A DNA stretch of 64,000 nt from Halalkalicoccus paucihalophilus (GTDB lineage: Archaea; Halobacteriota; Halobacteria; Halobacteriales; Halalkalicoccaceae): positions 124,001 to 188,000 of the forward strand of contig NZ_LTAZ01000001.1 in the NCBI RefSeq assembly GCF_001593955.1. Direction: 5' to 3'. A program made the position numbers and the translations under genes. Positions 27,672 through 37,686 of this stretch are shown here, in pieces. Within the stretch, counting starts at the first letter, position 1. Every line of letters begins with the position of its first letter. The notes below the pieces were generated by a model that ran no database searches, was not told the DNA's origin, and saw nothing but the letters and a program-made list of their open reading frames with translations.

Positions 27672-28271
27672 TCAGTAATCGAGCCAGTCGTCGCGCATCC
27701 CTGCGACGTCCTCGGAGAGGTAGATCCGCGCGTCGGGGTGCTGGTCGGCGTCCTGAACGAGTTCGCCGTCCCGTCGACGGCGTTCGAGGCGCTCTTTGGC
27801 GTCCCCGCGTTCGACCCCGTCGATGACGACGATCGCGTCCAGAAGCAGTGGTTCGGGGACGCCCGTTCCGATACCGCCCTTCGGAGCGTCGGGTTCGGTG
27901 TCCGCCGATGCGGTGTCGTCCCCGATAACGGCGACGTACTCGCGGATGTCGTCGCTGTCCCCGAGTCGGTCGTGCCAGCGCCGAGGAAACAGGCTCACCC
28001 GACCGTCACCGATCTCGTAGTAGGCCTCGGCGTCGTGCCACCCCTCGTCCGTCGAGAGCCCCTCCTCGATCGTCGAACGAAGCTGTCCCTCTCCGAAGGG
28101 AAGGGCGGCGTCGTCCGCGACCGCCCGGTCGTAGGCCTCGATCGTCTCGTGGCTGATCCCGGGTCCCTCCGGGCGGTGATACCGTTCGACGATTCGGATC
28201 AGCTCCCGGTCCGAGAGGGTTTCGCCGTACTGTCGCGCCTCCTCGAGTACATGTGCGTTCGGATCAGTCAT
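27672..28271 (-). CDS. Hypothetical haloarchaeal protein
   Basis: 199 aa, acidic and soluble, and not recognised. The N-terminal half is helical (LEEARQYGETLSDRELIRIVERYHRPEGPGISHETIEAYDRAV). The middle has an aromatic HDAEAYYEIGDGRVSLFPRRWHDRL stretch, and the end is charged (RGDAKERLERRRRDGELVQDAD). No signal, membrane segment or known motif is seen. Composition matches the genome. It lies between aspS (upstream, same strand, 114 b away) and the deacetylase-like gene. Confidence 0.6.
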   Translation of the reverse strand: MTDPNAHVLEEARQYGETLSDRELIRIVERYHRPEGPGISHETIEAYDRAVADDAALPFGEGQLRSTIEEGLSTDEGWHDAEAYYEIGDGRVSLFPRRWHDRLGDSDDIREYVAVIGDDTASADTEPDAPKGGIGTGVPEPLLLDAIVVIDGVERGDAKERLERRRRDGELVQDADQHPDARIYLSEDVAGMRDDWLDY

Positions 28272-28385
28272 CGTCTCGATGTCGGGGCGACCGGCGAATA
28301 AAACCTCTGCCGGCAGAATTCAGGCCGCCAGCCGTTGGCGATCCTGCGAGACCCCCTTCGTCTCGCTGTCTCTCACCCTCTTCGC

Positions 28386-29684
28386 CTACGGGCTCAGACG
28401 TTGGCGATCCCTCGGAAACAGAACGGCCTCGCGGATGTTGCCCAGATCGAGCATCGTCATCACGAGGCGTTCGACGCCGTAGGCCCACCCGGCGTGGGGC
28501 GGCATCCCGTACTTGAACATCTTCGTGTAGTACTCGAACTGTGCGGGATCGAGCCCCTGCTGTTCGAAGCCTTCGACGAGGTGGTCGTAGCGGTGTTCGC
28601 GCTGGCCGCCCGAGACCAGTTCCATGCGCGGGTGCATCAGGTCGAAGCCCTTCGAGAGTTCGCCGCCCTCGTGGTCCTGGATGTAGAAGGGCTTGATCTC
28701 GCTTGGCCAGTCCGTCACGAAGTAGTGGCCGCCGACGTCCTGCCCGAGGGCTTTCTCTGCCTCGGTCGGCAGGTCGTCGCCCCAGACGAGCTGCTCGTCG
28801 AGTTCGCCCGTGGCGTTGATCCGCTCGATGGTCTCCTCGTAGGAGAGGCGCGGGAACCCCTCGTCGGGCACCTCGAAGTCGTCGTAACCGAGCGTCTCGA
28901 GTTGCTCCTCACAGTTCTCGGCGACACCCTCGTAGGCCGCAAGCAGCGTGCGCTCGCAGGCGTCCATCGCCTCCTCGTGGTCGATGAAGGCGCTCTCGAA
29001 GTCGATCATCGTCGCCTCGTTGAGGTGGCGGGGCGTGTTGTGCTCCTCGGCGCGGAAGATCGGGCCGATCTCGAAGACCCGTTCGAGCCCGGAACCGACC
29101 ATCAGCTGCTTGAACAGCTGCGGCGATTGGTTCATAAAGGCCTCCTTACCGAAGTAGGTGATCGGGAACAACTCCGTGCCGCCCTCGGTACCGGTGGCGA
29201 CGATCTTGGGGGTGCTGATCTCCGTACAGCCGATCTCCCGAAAGCTCTCGCGCACGGCGCGGAGGACCTCCGCACGGATCTCGAAGATCGCTTTGGTCTC
29301 GTCCTTTCGCAAGTCGAGCGTCCGGTTGTCGAGTCGCGTCGAGAGTTCGGCGTCGACCTTGCCCGAGGGGTCGAGCGGGAGTTCGGGTTCGGCCTCGGCG
29401 ATCACGTCCAACTCGTCGGGCGTGATCTCGACGCCCGTGGGGGCCCGCGGTTCTTCCTCGACCGCGCCCGTCACCGAGACGACGCTCTCTCGCGAGAGGC
29501 CGAGGCCGGTTTCGACGAGGTCGTCGTCCATCTCCTCTTTCTCGAACTTGATCTGGATCTTGCCGCTCTTATCCCGAAGGATGAGGAAGGCGATACCCCC
29601 GAGATCGCGGATCTCGTGGACCCAACCCGCGACCGTGGCGGTCTCGCCGGGCTCGGCCTCGGCGGTGTAGGTTCGGTTTTCCAT
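28386..29684 (-). CDS. aspS: Aspartate--tRNA(Asp/Asn) ligase
   Basis: 432 aa class IIb synthetase of archaeal type. The N-terminal OB-fold anticodon domain covers residues 1-100 ([21 protein letters not shown]). Motif 2 is [14 protein letters not shown] (about 206-219), and motif 3 is [16 protein letters not shown] near 401-416. Archaeal AspRS is often non-discriminating and also charges tRNA-Asn; GatB in this window (37837-39324) fits that route. ATG 29684 is the family start. A 12-b direct repeat of the C-terminal coding end lies just 3' of the gene. Confidence 0.94.
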   Translation of the reverse strand: MENRTYTAEAEPGETATVAGWVHEIRDLGGIAFLILRDKSGKIQIKFEKEEMDDDLVETGLGLSRESVVSVTGAVEEEPRAPTGVEITPDELDVIAEAEPELPLDPSGKVDAELSTRLDNRTLDLRKDETKAIFEIRAEVLRAVRESFREIGCTEISTPKIVATGTEGGTELFPITYFGKEAFMNQSPQLFKQLMVGSGLERVFEIGPIFRAEEHNTPRHLNEATMIDFESAFIDHEEAMDACERTLLAAYEGVAENCEEQLETLGYDDFEVPDEGFPRLSYEETIERINATGELDEQLVWGDDLPTEAEKALGQDVGGHYFVTDWPSEIKPFYIQDHEGGELSKGFDLMHPRMELVSGGQREHRYDHLVEGFEQQGLDPAQFEYYTKMFKYGMPPHAGWAYGVERLVMTMLDLGNIREAVLFPRDRQRLSP

Positions 29685-29756
29685 ACGGAGCGTTGAGCAA
29701 AGCGGGACTTAAGCCCGGCCATTTCGCTCACCCGGCCGGCGGGAATCGAGCCGTGT

Positions 29757-30182
29757 TCAGACGTTCCACGTCCAGCGGGCGTCGAGCACGTATCGGTAGA
29801 CCCCGCTTACGAGTATGGCGATGACGTTCGCGATCAGGTACGCGACCCCCGACCACGTGACGATGCCGTAGAGTACGCCGAGTTGGATCGGGATCGCCGA
29901 TCCCCGCACCACGTTGGTCTTTACGAGCCCGTGGAGGTACTCGCCCCAGCCCGTGTTCTTCACCGCCCGAAACGTCCAGAGGTTGTTGAGGATATACTGA
30001 AAGATGATCGTGATCTCGATGGCGATCGTCGCCGCAAGCAGGTAGTGGACGCCGGCGTACTCGACGAACCCACCCAGAAGCAGCGTCTGGAGACCCGCAG
30101 CCACCGCTCCGACGATGGCGAAGCGACGGATCCGGACCGCAAAACGCCCGTCGACCGCCTGTCTGAGCAGTGCCCGAACCAT
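29757..30182 (-). CDS. GtrA-like membrane protein
   Basis: 141 aa with four predicted membrane helices. The GtrA signature includes RRFAIVGAVAAGLQTLLL, IFQYILNNLWTFR and a terminal VYRYVLDARWTWNV. Members flip or support lipid-linked sugar transfer in cell-surface glycan synthesis. The start is 4 b from the sulfatase-like gene's stop (30186), on the same strand, so the pair is probably one transcript. Confidence 0.82.
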   Translation of the reverse strand: MVRALLRQAVDGRFAVRIRRFAIVGAVAAGLQTLLLGGFVEYAGVHYLLAATIAIEITIIFQYILNNLWTFRAVKNTGWGEYLHGLVKTNVVRGSAIPIQLGVLYGIVTWSGVAYLIANVIAILVSGVYRYVLDARWTWNV

Positions 30183-30185
30183 CGG

Positions 30186-31610
30186 TTATCGGTAGCCAAG
30201 CGCCTCGAGTCGCGTTTCGACCGCCTCGTCCGTCGAGACCGGAGCCGCCCCATCACCGGTTTCGAGCGACCGTGCGTGCTCGCGGATCAGCGGGCGGAGC
30301 CGTTCGATTGCCGCCGTCGCCTTTGAATCGGGATCGGTCGAGCGGTCCCGTTGTTGGGTGGGATCCGAGGGGCGGTGATACAGCTCTCCCGTTTCGGTGT
30401 CCGTGTTCTCGATGTAAGTCCATTCGGCGGTACGCGCGCTCACCAGCAGGTCGCCGTCGTCGAGGTCGCGCGGAATCGGCTGTTGGGTGACCTCCTCGCC
30501 GCGGACCGTCACCGAGAGCACCGGCTCCTCGATCGGGGGCTCGCCGGCGTGGACCGATCCGACGAGCGAGTCGCCCGCCCACGATCTCGGGGGTGAAACG
30601 CCGAGCAGATCACAGACCGTCGGCGGGACGTCGTCGAGTCCGACCGTGCCCTCGATCCGCCGGGACTCCGTTCCGGGCGCGTCGATGATCAGGGGCACGC
30701 GAACGAGTTCGTCGTAGAGCTTGGGGTAGTGAGCGAGGTGGCCGTGGTCCTGGAACTCCTCGCCGTGGTCGCCGGCGACGACGACGGCGGTCTCATCGCG
30801 GAGGCCGTTTTCAGTCAGCGCCCCGAGCACGCGCCCGATGCTCGCATCGACCTGCCGCACCGTCGCCTGATAGAGCGTCCGCAGGTCCGCGAGGGTTCGC
30901 TCGCCGACGTCCTTGCCGAGGCCCGCCCGGGCGTGGGCCAACAACATCTGCGGGGTACCGAGCGTCGAGTCCGAAACCTCCCGGAAGTGCCGCGGTGCGG
31001 GCGCATACGGCGTGTGGGTGTCCATGTAGTGGATCCAGAGGAAGAAGGGGTCATCGCGGTCCTCGACGAACGTCTTGGCCCGGCGCTCGACGTCGAGCAT
31101 CCGCGAGGGATCCATGAAGGGGTGGTCGTCGTCGCCGCCCCGAGCCCGCGAGAGGAGGCGCCGCACCGGCGAACTCGCGAGTTGGAGCCACGCCTCGACG
31201 GTCGGGTGGGCCGCGAGATACCGCCCGTAGAGCGACCCGGCGTCTGCGACGAACGACTCGAACTCGTCGAACCCGTCGTCGTACCCCCAGTGGTCGGTGA
31301 GAAACCCGTTCGCGGCGTTGAACCCGCCCGTGGCGATCCCGGCATCCGAGAGCGTCTCGGCGAGCGTCTCGCTCTCGGTGACGCCGATGGCTCCCGAGTC
31401 GGCGAAGACGGGACGGGACGCGAGCAGCCCCGGGAACGAAAACGGCGTCCAGTTGCCGGTCGCAAAGGCGTGCTCGAAAACGGCTCCACGGTCGGCGAGG
31501 CGCCCCAACACCGGCGTGCGATACTCGTCGGTGTACGGTTCGACCGCGTCCGTACGGAGCGAGTCGACCGTGATGAGGACGACGTTGGTCGGATCTGTAG
31601 TACCTGTCAT
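30186..31610 (-). CDS. Sulfatase-like hydrolase/transferase
   Basis: 474 aa of the alkaline-phosphatase/sulfatase superfamily. The N-terminal metal site is in VVLITVDSLRTDAVEPY; the nucleophile position in this family follows in the GNWTPFSFPGLLAS region. HYMDTHTPYAP and VVAGDHGEEFQDHGHLAHYPKLYDELVRVPLII supply the other metal ligands. The family includes sulfatases and phosphoglycerol-type transferases that act on surface polymers. No signal peptide or N-terminal membrane helix is seen. ATG 31610 is used; a GTG/ATG region further up would add seven residues. GtrA follows at once. Confidence 0.85.
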   Translation of the reverse strand: MTGTTDPTNVVLITVDSLRTDAVEPYTDEYRTPVLGRLADRGAVFEHAFATGNWTPFSFPGLLASRPVFADSGAIGVTESETLAETLSDAGIATGGFNAANGFLTDHWGYDDGFDEFESFVADAGSLYGRYLAAHPTVEAWLQLASSPVRRLLSRARGGDDDHPFMDPSRMLDVERRAKTFVEDRDDPFFLWIHYMDTHTPYAPAPRHFREVSDSTLGTPQMLLAHARAGLGKDVGERTLADLRTLYQATVRQVDASIGRVLGALTENGLRDETAVVVAGDHGEEFQDHGHLAHYPKLYDELVRVPLIIDAPGTESRRIEGTVGLDDVPPTVCDLLGVSPPRSWAGDSLVGSVHAGEPPIEEPVLSVTVRGEEVTQQPIPRDLDDGDLLVSARTAEWTYIENTDTETGELYHRPSDPTQQRDRSTDPDSKATAAIERLRPLIREHARSLETGDGAAPVSTDEAVETRLEALGYR

Positions 31611-31751
31611 ACGGAACGCGACCGGTATCAATCCGGCGATCGTCCCGAACCCCCGACGGAACGACGGTGTTCGTCCGGAGACGCCGAACTCGACCGGTCT
31701 GCTGGGCGACAGTAGCGGTGGTACCCTACTTAACCTTCTGATATCGGTGGC

Positions 31752-32474
31752 CTATCCGCTGTTGGGGACCTCCGTTCGGGCGTCTTTCGCACCCTCGACC
31801 GTCTCCTCGACCGCCCCACAGCCCTCGTCGTGCAACAAGTTGCCGACGACGACGACGTCGGCATGCTCGGCCATCGCCTTCGCTGAGTCGTAGTCGTGGA
31901 TGCCGCCGCCGTAAAAGAGGGTCGCCTCGTCGAGTGCCTCCCGGGCCGCCCGGACCTTCTCCGGGTCGCCGAAGGTCCCCGAGTACTCGATATAGACGAT
32001 CGGTTGGCCGAACATGTGCTCGGCGAGTTCGGCGTAGGCAGCGACGTCCTCGGCCGATTGATCGCAGTCCGCCCCCGTGAGTTCGGCGACGCTCGCCTCG
32101 GGGTTGAGCACGATATACGCCTCGGTGAACGTGCGATCCCAATCGATGTCGTCGAGACGAACCCACTCCTTGTGTGCGCCGACGACCCACGAGACGTCGC
32201 CCGCGTTGAATACAGTCGGAACGAGATAGCCGTCCAACGCCTCGTCCTCGACGACGACCGCGGGGTTCGACGGCTCCTGATACAGCGAGACGTCGTACTT
32301 CGCACAGGCGTCGATCACCCGCTGCATCTTCTCCTCGGTCATGTCCAGCGTCCCCCCAATCTCGATGGCGTCGGTCCCCGTCCGGCAGACGTCCTCGAAG
32401 GTATCGCCGGGGGCGAGGTCCTTGTCGGGATCGACCTTGACGATGTGATCCCAGTCGGTCCACGGCGCGCTCAT
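31752..32474 (-). CDS. Geranylgeranylglyceryl phosphate synthase
   Basis: 240 aa (PcrB-like TIM barrel). Transfers geranylgeranyl from GGPP to sn-glycerol-1-phosphate, the first committed step of archaeal ether lipids. Motifs: [38 protein letters not shown] and [13 protein letters not shown], then [24 protein letters not shown] (phosphate-binding loops). The length is normal. It lies 141 b upstream of the sulfatase-like gene on the same strand. Confidence 0.94.
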   Translation of the reverse strand: MSAPWTDWDHIVKVDPDKDLAPGDTFEDVCRTGTDAIEIGGTLDMTEEKMQRVIDACAKYDVSLYQEPSNPAVVVEDEALDGYLVPTVFNAGDVSWVVGAHKEWVRLDDIDWDRTFTEAYIVLNPEASVAELTGADCDQSAEDVAAYAELAEHMFGQPIVYIEYSGTFGDPEKVRAAREALDEATLFYGGGIHDYDSAKAMAEHADVVVVGNLLHDEGCGAVEETVEGAKDARTEVPNSG

Positions 32475-32568
32475 AGGAACTCAATTCTAAGGACGCGCTA
32501 AAACCCCTTCGGTGGGTCCGAGAGAATCGAGTAGCCATCGTTTTCCTCCCGCAGTCGAATCCACCGAT

Positions 32569-32958
32569 ATGACCGACGAACCCGACCGCAACGTCTACGG
32601 CACCGAACTCCGACCCTGTAGTGCCGAGCCCGAGACGGGCTTCCTGCGCGACGGACACTGTCGGCATCTCCGGCGGGATCCGGGTCGCCATGAGGTCTGT
32701 GCGGTGCTGACCGAGGAGTTCCTCCAGTTCAGCAAGAGCCAAGGAAACGACCTGATGACCCCCCAACCCGAGCTGGACTTCCCTGGGCTCGAACCGGGCG
32801 ACCGGTGGTGTCTCTGTCTGCCCCGGTGGATCGAGGCCCGCGAGGCCGGACACGCACCACGGATCGTGCTCGAAGCGACCCACGAACGGGTGCTCGACGA
32901 GATCGACCCCGATACGCTGCGCGAGTACGAGTTCGATCCCCGAGACGAGAGCGACTGA
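32569..32958 (+). CDS. DUF2237 family protein
   Basis: 129 aa. The family pattern is VYGTELRPCSAEPETGFLRDGHCRHLRRDPGRHEVCAVLTEEFLQFSKSQGNDL, then a central GDRWCLCLPRWIEA, with several conserved Cys. This small family occurs in bacteria and archaea with no assigned activity; the Cys set suggests metal binding or redox. ATG 32569 is the homologous start. It ends 4 b from the topA stop, so the two genes are convergent. Confidence 0.82.
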   Translation: MTDEPDRNVYGTELRPCSAEPETGFLRDGHCRHLRRDPGRHEVCAVLTEEFLQFSKSQGNDLMTPQPELDFPGLEPGDRWCLCLPRWIEAREAGHAPRIVLEATHERVLDEIDPDTLREYEFDPRDESD

Positions 32959-32962
32959 CCGC

Positions 32963-35452
32963 TCAACCGGCTTTCGCCTGCCACTTGCGGACGCGCTCCT
33001 CGCTGATCCCCTCGACCTCGTCGGCGACCATCTCGGCCTCCGCGTTCTTGAGATCGGTGACGCTCTCGACGCCCGCCGCCGCGAGCTTCTCCGCGGTCTT
33101 CGCACCGACGCCCTCCAGCGACTCAAGATCGGTCCCCGAGTCGTTCTCCCGCTCCTGGTACTCCCGATAGTTACAGATCGGACAGCCGAGTTCCCACGGT
33201 TCGTCGCCCGAGTGCACCAGCAGTTCGGGCAGGCCGTGTTCCTCACAGTGTTCGTCGGTGATCTCGATCTCGCCACGGCGCGGAAGGGGAAGGGAGTACT
33301 CGCAGTCGGGATAGCGAGTACAGCCCACGAGGCGCGAGCCGTTGCGGAGCTGTTTGATCGCGAGTTCGCCGTCGTGTTCGGCACCGCAGTTGGGACACAC
33401 CCCGATGATCCGGTCCTTCTCGGCGTCGGCCTCGTCGGCTTTGCACTGGGGACAGCCGTGGACGAACGTGCCTCGGCCCGCGAGCATCTTCACGTGGCGC
33501 AGGTCGTGTTCCTCGCAGGTCTCGTCGAGGATCAGTGGTTTCCCCGTATTGGGCAGGGGAAGGGTATACTCGCAGTCGGGATAGCCGTCACAGCCCACGA
33601 AGTACGAGCCCCGCCGGGACCGCCGAATCAAGAGATCGTGGCCCGATTCGGGACACGGCCCCAGCGTCTTGTCGGCCTTCAACGATTTCTGGATGTGGTC
33701 GCCGATCTCCTCGCGAGACTCCATCAGGTCGTCGAACACCCGTTCGAGCATCTCGCGGGACTCCCCTGCGACCTCGTCCAGGTCCTTCTCTCCGGTCGCG
33801 ATCGCATGCATGTCGTCTTCGAGCTGGGCGGTCATCGCCTCGCTCACCACGCGGTCGGCGTACTCCTCGCCGGCCTCGACGACCGCCGTCGCCAGTTTCG
33901 TCGGCCGCGGCGGGTCGTTCTCGATGTAGCCCCGGTCGTAGAGCTTCTCGATCGTGTTGTGTCTCGTACTCTTCGTTCCGATCCCCATCCCCTCCATCGT
34001 CTCGATCAGGCGCGACTGGCCGTATCTCCTCGGGGGCTGGGTCTCCTTGTCCTCGATCCGGACCTCGGTGATCGCGAGTGATTCGCCCTCCTCAACGGCA
34101 GGAACGAAGTTCTCGTTCGTGCTGAAGTAGGGGTAGACGGCGTGATAGCCCGGCTCGACGAGCCGTTTGCCGTTGGCTTTCAGGCGATGTTCGCCCACCC
34201 CGAGAACGACCTTGAGGTGCTCCCAGCGCGCGGGATCGGCGACGGTCGCGAAGAAGCGCCGCACGACGAGTTCGTAGACCTCCCATTCCGCGTCGGAAAG
34301 CTCGCCCTTCGTCGGCAGCTCCTCGGTCGGGTGGATCGGTGGGTGGTCGGTCGTCTCCTCGTCGCCCTCCGTGGGGCTGATCTCCTCACGCTCCAACAGC
34401 GTTTCCGCGTCCTCGCCGAAGGTGCGGTTCCCGGTGAACGCACCGAGCAGTTCCCGGGGATCGAGGTCCTCGGGATACACCGTGTTATCAGTACGAGGAT
34501 AGGTGATGTAGCCCGCCGTATAGAGGTCTTCCGCGATGCTCATCGCGCGTTTCGCCGAATAGCCGATCGAACTCGCCGCACGAATGAACTGGGTGGTGTT
34601 GAACGGGGCAGGCGGGTCGTCGGTGCGGGTTCTGCGCGAAACCGACTCGACGCCGGCCTCGCTGGCTTCCTGTAGCGCGCCGTAGACGGCCTCGGCGCGC
34701 TCCTCGTCCCAGACGCGTTCGGCCTCGTTGCCCTCGTCGTCGAGATAGTAGTACTGCGCGTCGAAGCTCTCCTCCCCTTTGACGAGGTCCGCGAAGATCT
34801 CCCAGTAGGCCTCGGGGTCGAACGCCTCGATCTCGCGTTCCCGGTCCACGATCAGCTTGAGGGTGGGCGTCTGGACCCTCCCGACGGAAATGAAATCGTC
34901 GCCTAGTTGGCGTGCCGAAAGCGAGAGGAAACGGGTCAGCGCCGCGCCCCACACGAGGTCGATGACCTGCCGTGCCTCGCCCGCCGCCGCCAGATCGAAG
35001 TCGATCTCGGCGGGGTCGTCGAAGGCACTTTTGACTTCGCCCTCGGTGATCGAGGAGAAGCGCACGCGATCGATCTCGGCGTCCTCGTTGACGTCGCGGA
35101 CGATCTCGTAGGCCTCCTTGCCGATGAGTTCGCCCTCCCGATCGTAGTCGGTCGCGATCGTCACCCGGTTCGCGTCCCGGGCGAGCAGCCGGACGGTGCG
35201 GACGATGTTCTCCTGAGTGGGGGTCTTCTCGACGTCGGCGTCGATCAGTTCGACGGGTTCGACGTCGCGCCAGTCGCTGTATTCCGAGGGGAAGTCGACG
35301 GCGACGACGTGGCCCGACAGACCGATACAGCGTGTCCCGCCCCAGCGGTAGACGTTGACGCCGTTTCGCCGTTCGACCTCCGCGGAGTCGCCGCTGAGAA
35401 TGGCGGCGATCCGGCGGGCGGCGTTGTCCTTCTCGGTGATTATCAGTTCCAT
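32963..35452 (-). CDS. topA: DNA topoisomerase I
   Basis: 829 aa type IA topoisomerase, which relaxes negative supercoils. The Toprim domain starts MELIITEKDNAARRIAAIL and has ATDYDREGELIGKEAY (Asp102, Asp104). The active-site Tyr318 is in GYITYPRTDNT. Near the C-terminus lie zinc-ribbon modules, two of them clearly related (CDGYPDCEYTLPLP and CTRYPDCEYSLPLP), plus a Cys pair in LGCPICNYREY. A helix-hairpin-helix-like end follows (LEGVGAKTAEKLAAAGVES). ATG 35452 is the family start. Convergent with the DUF2237 gene. Confidence 0.95.
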   Translation of the reverse strand: MELIITEKDNAARRIAAILSGDSAEVERRNGVNVYRWGGTRCIGLSGHVVAVDFPSEYSDWRDVEPVELIDADVEKTPTQENIVRTVRLLARDANRVTIATDYDREGELIGKEAYEIVRDVNEDAEIDRVRFSSITEGEVKSAFDDPAEIDFDLAAAGEARQVIDLVWGAALTRFLSLSARQLGDDFISVGRVQTPTLKLIVDREREIEAFDPEAYWEIFADLVKGEESFDAQYYYLDDEGNEAERVWDEERAEAVYGALQEASEAGVESVSRRTRTDDPPAPFNTTQFIRAASSIGYSAKRAMSIAEDLYTAGYITYPRTDNTVYPEDLDPRELLGAFTGNRTFGEDAETLLEREEISPTEGDEETTDHPPIHPTEELPTKGELSDAEWEVYELVVRRFFATVADPARWEHLKVVLGVGEHRLKANGKRLVEPGYHAVYPYFSTNENFVPAVEEGESLAITEVRIEDKETQPPRRYGQSRLIETMEGMGIGTKSTRHNTIEKLYDRGYIENDPPRPTKLATAVVEAGEEYADRVVSEAMTAQLEDDMHAIATGEKDLDEVAGESREMLERVFDDLMESREEIGDHIQKSLKADKTLGPCPESGHDLLIRRSRRGSYFVGCDGYPDCEYTLPLPNTGKPLILDETCEEHDLRHVKMLAGRGTFVHGCPQCKADEADAEKDRIIGVCPNCGAEHDGELAIKQLRNGSRLVGCTRYPDCEYSLPLPRRGEIEITDEHCEEHGLPELLVHSGDEPWELGCPICNYREYQERENDSGTDLESLEGVGAKTAEKLAAAGVESVTDLKNAEAEMVADEVEGISEERVRKWQAKAG

Positions 35453-35580
35453 GACCCGGTTTGGCGGCGATACGCCGAGACGGAGCCTAAACGTTTCGCG
35501 TCGAGAAGGGGTCGGCACGGATATCGGCGAGTCGTTGGGATCGGAACCCCCTTGCCCGGAGGGCGATAACGGACGACGGA

Positions 35581-36360
35581 ATGGGACGGGGAAACGAGGT
35601 GGCGCGGGAGATCGTAGCGGAGGCGCGCCGACACAACCTCTCGTTTCTGGCGGGCAGCCTCGCGTTCTACGCGTTCGTCTCGCTGTTGCCGCTGTTGTTG
35701 CTCGTCCTGCTCGCAGCCACGCTGTTCGCGGGCGACACCGTCGCGAACTACCTCGTAGCGCTGACGCGTCTGTATCTCAGCCCGGCGGGTCAGAACCTGA
35801 TCGCCAACGCCATCACCGACGCGGCGGGCTGGGCCGGAGGATCGCTCGTCGGCCTTGTGGTGTTGGTATGGGCGGCCTTTCAGATGTTCCTCGGGCTCGA
35901 CATCGCGTTCGGACAGATCTACGAGACCGAACCGGCCGAACAGCCCATCAGAACGCGGGTTCGAGACGGTCTCGTCGTCCTGTTCGCGGTCGTGCTCACG
36001 CTCGTCGCCGCCGTCGGGACGGTGGCCGCGTTCACGCTCCTCCCGGATTTCAGGTTCTCGGGCGCGATCGACATGCTGTTGCTCGTCTGTGGGCTTCTGA
36101 TCGCCTTCTACCCGCTGTACTACGTCTTTCCGAACGTGGACGTCACGCCGCGGGAGGTGCTGCCGGGTGCGGTGTTTGCGGCCGTCGGTTGGACGCTGCT
36201 CCAGTCGCTGTTTCAGTTCTACGTCTCGGTGACGACGCTGGCGGCCGTCTTCGGCGTGATCAGCGGCGCGTTGCTCTTCTTGCTCTGGCTGTATTTCGGT
36301 GCGCTCATCCTGCTTTTGGGGATCGTCCTCAACGTGGTGGTGGCGGGCCGGGCTACGTAG
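35581..36360 (+). CDS. YihY/BrkB family membrane protein
   Basis: 259 aa with about six membrane helices. The family signature is ARRHNLSFLAGSLAFYAFVSLLPLLLLVLL at the N-terminus, then the LVVLVWAAFQMFLGLDIAFGQIYETEPAE segment. It ends GALLFLLWLYFGALILLLGIVLNVVV. Once called ribonuclease BN, the family is a membrane protein of unknown role. Its last 8 bp overlap the stop end of the amphi-Trp gene on the other strand. Confidence 0.82.
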   Translation: MGRGNEVAREIVAEARRHNLSFLAGSLAFYAFVSLLPLLLLVLLAATLFAGDTVANYLVALTRLYLSPAGQNLIANAITDAAGWAGGSLVGLVVLVWAAFQMFLGLDIAFGQIYETEPAEQPIRTRVRDGLVVLFAVVLTLVAAVGTVAAFTLLPDFRFSGAIDMLLLVCGLLIAFYPLYYVFPNVDVTPREVLPGAVFAAVGWTLLQSLFQFYVSVTTLAAVFGVISGALLFLLWLYFGALILLLGIVLNVVVAGRAT

Positions 36361-36604
36361 TGTTCTCCTCGACCTCCCAGTCGAGGGTGACGGTGACCGT
36401 CTCGCGCTCGCCGCCCAGCATCGGCGAGCGCTCCTCGACAGTGATGTCGTACTCGATGACCGAGGCGGGATCGAGCGCGACGCTCTTGTTGCCGACCGTG
36501 ATGTCCGCCGGCCCCTCGCCGCGGATCTCCCGGGCCAGCGTCTGGAGGTTGTCTGCGACTTCGTTGCGCGAGAGGTCCTGCTCGTCGGACGTTTTGTCTG
36601 ACAT
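36353..36604 (-). CDS. amphi-Trp domain protein
   Basis: 83 aa. The start is charged (MSDKTSDEQDLSRNEVADNLQTLAREIRGEG). Two strands follow (ADITVGNKSVALDPASVIEYDITVEERSP) with a closing VTVTLDWEVEEN. The short helix plus beta pattern with the terminal LDWEVE is that of amphi-Trp domains in haloarchaea; function is unknown. It overlaps the 3' end of the YihY gene by 8 bp and diverges from the tandem USP gene. Confidence 0.7.
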   Translation of the reverse strand: MSDKTSDEQDLSRNEVADNLQTLAREIRGEGPADITVGNKSVALDPASVIEYDITVEERSPMLGGERETVTVTLDWEVEENTT

Positions 36605-36731
36605 ACACGTACGGGTTCGACCGCGAGCGACATAGTGGTTTACCCGGCAACAGGTGTGTCCGGTGGCGATCGAATCCGACCCTGGGGCCGCCCCGATAAA
36701 CGGTAAAGGGGGTGGGACACCAACGCCAACC

Positions 36732-37640
36732 ATGACACTGTACGATCACGTCCTGGTCCCGGTCGACGGCAGCGACGAGGCGACGCACGCGGCGAGACGT
36801 GGCCTCGAACTCGCCCGTCAGTTCGGCGCGACCGTCGACGTCCTCCACGTCGTCGGGCGAAAGACGCTCCGGCTCACGGAGACGGCCGACGAGAGGAGGC
36901 GGCTTCGAGAGCGCGGCGAGCGTGTCCTCGACGAGATCGAGGAACTCGCCTCGGAACTCGACCAGCCCGTTACGACCGAACTGACGGAGGGAACGCCCGC
37001 ATCACGGATCGGCGAGTACGCCGAGGAACGAAACGCCGACCTCGTCGTCATCGGGAGGCAGGGGGTGACGGGGCTCGGAAAGCGACTGCTCGGCGGCGTC
37101 ACCGAGGGGGTCCTCGCCACCAGCGACGTCCCCGTGTTCGTCGTCCCCCACGGGGACCGGACCACCGAAGACGAAGACGCGGACTACGCGCGCGTTCTTC
37201 TCCCGACGGACGGGAGCGAGAACGCGACAGCGGCCGCTCGACACGCCGCGACGGTCGCACGGACCTACGGGTCGACTGTTCACGTCCTAAACGTCGTTGA
37301 CCTCCAGGCGTCGGGTGGGCTGTTCAGCGCGGGCGGCCTCGAACGGGAGTTCGTCGAGCGGCTCGAATCAGAGGGTCAGGAGGCCATCGAGGAGGTCGCG
37401 GACGAGGTCGCGGGGACGGCCTCGGGAGTCGAGGTCCGAACCGCCGTCGAGCGGACGACCTCGTTCGAGGGTGCCGCTGCGGGGATCCACGAGTACGTTA
37501 CCGACAACGACATCGACCTCGTCGTCATGGGGTCGCACGGGCGGTCGAACCTCCAACGCCAGGTCATCGGGAGCGTGGCCTCGACCGTCCTCCGGACGGT
37601 TGACGTGCCCGTAGTGGTCGTCACGCGACCGTCGCCGTAG
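36732..37640 (+). CDS. Tandem universal stress protein
   Basis: 302 aa made of two USP domains (residues about 1-142 and 150-302). Each starts with a typical strand (HVLVPVDGSDEATHAA; RVLLPTDGSENATAAA). Each has the ATP-binding G-x2-G-x9-G loop: VIGRQGVTGLGKRLLGG in the first and VMGSHGRSNLQRQVIGSVAS in the second, so both may bind nucleotide. ATG 36732 is the natural start. It is monocistronic. A second, single-domain USP lies at 53948-54334. Confidence 0.92.
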   Translation: MTLYDHVLVPVDGSDEATHAARRGLELARQFGATVDVLHVVGRKTLRLTETADERRRLRERGERVLDEIEELASELDQPVTTELTEGTPASRIGEYAEERNADLVVIGRQGVTGLGKRLLGGVTEGVLATSDVPVFVVPHGDRTTEDEDADYARVLLPTDGSENATAAARHAATVARTYGSTVHVLNVVDLQASGGLFSAGGLEREFVERLESEGQEAIEEVADEVAGTASGVEVRTAVERTTSFEGAAAGIHEYVTDNDIDLVVMGSHGRSNLQRQVIGSVASTVLRTVDVPVVVVTRPSP

Positions 37641-37686
37641 GCAGGGAACCTCGGGCGTAGCGCTCCGGGAGGCGACCGGACCGAAA

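Noticed and set aside
28333..28410. 12-b direct repeat cgttggcgatcc (28333-28344 and 28399-28410) at the 3' end of aspS
   Set aside because: One copy is the coding end of aspS and the other is just downstream. A single short repeat with no element features is more likely a small duplication scar or chance.
33280..33600. Two nearly identical DNA stretches in topA
   Set aside because: They encode two paralogous zinc-ribbon modules with conserved CxxYPDCEYxLPLP text. It is domain duplication typical of archaeal TopA, not a mobile repeat.
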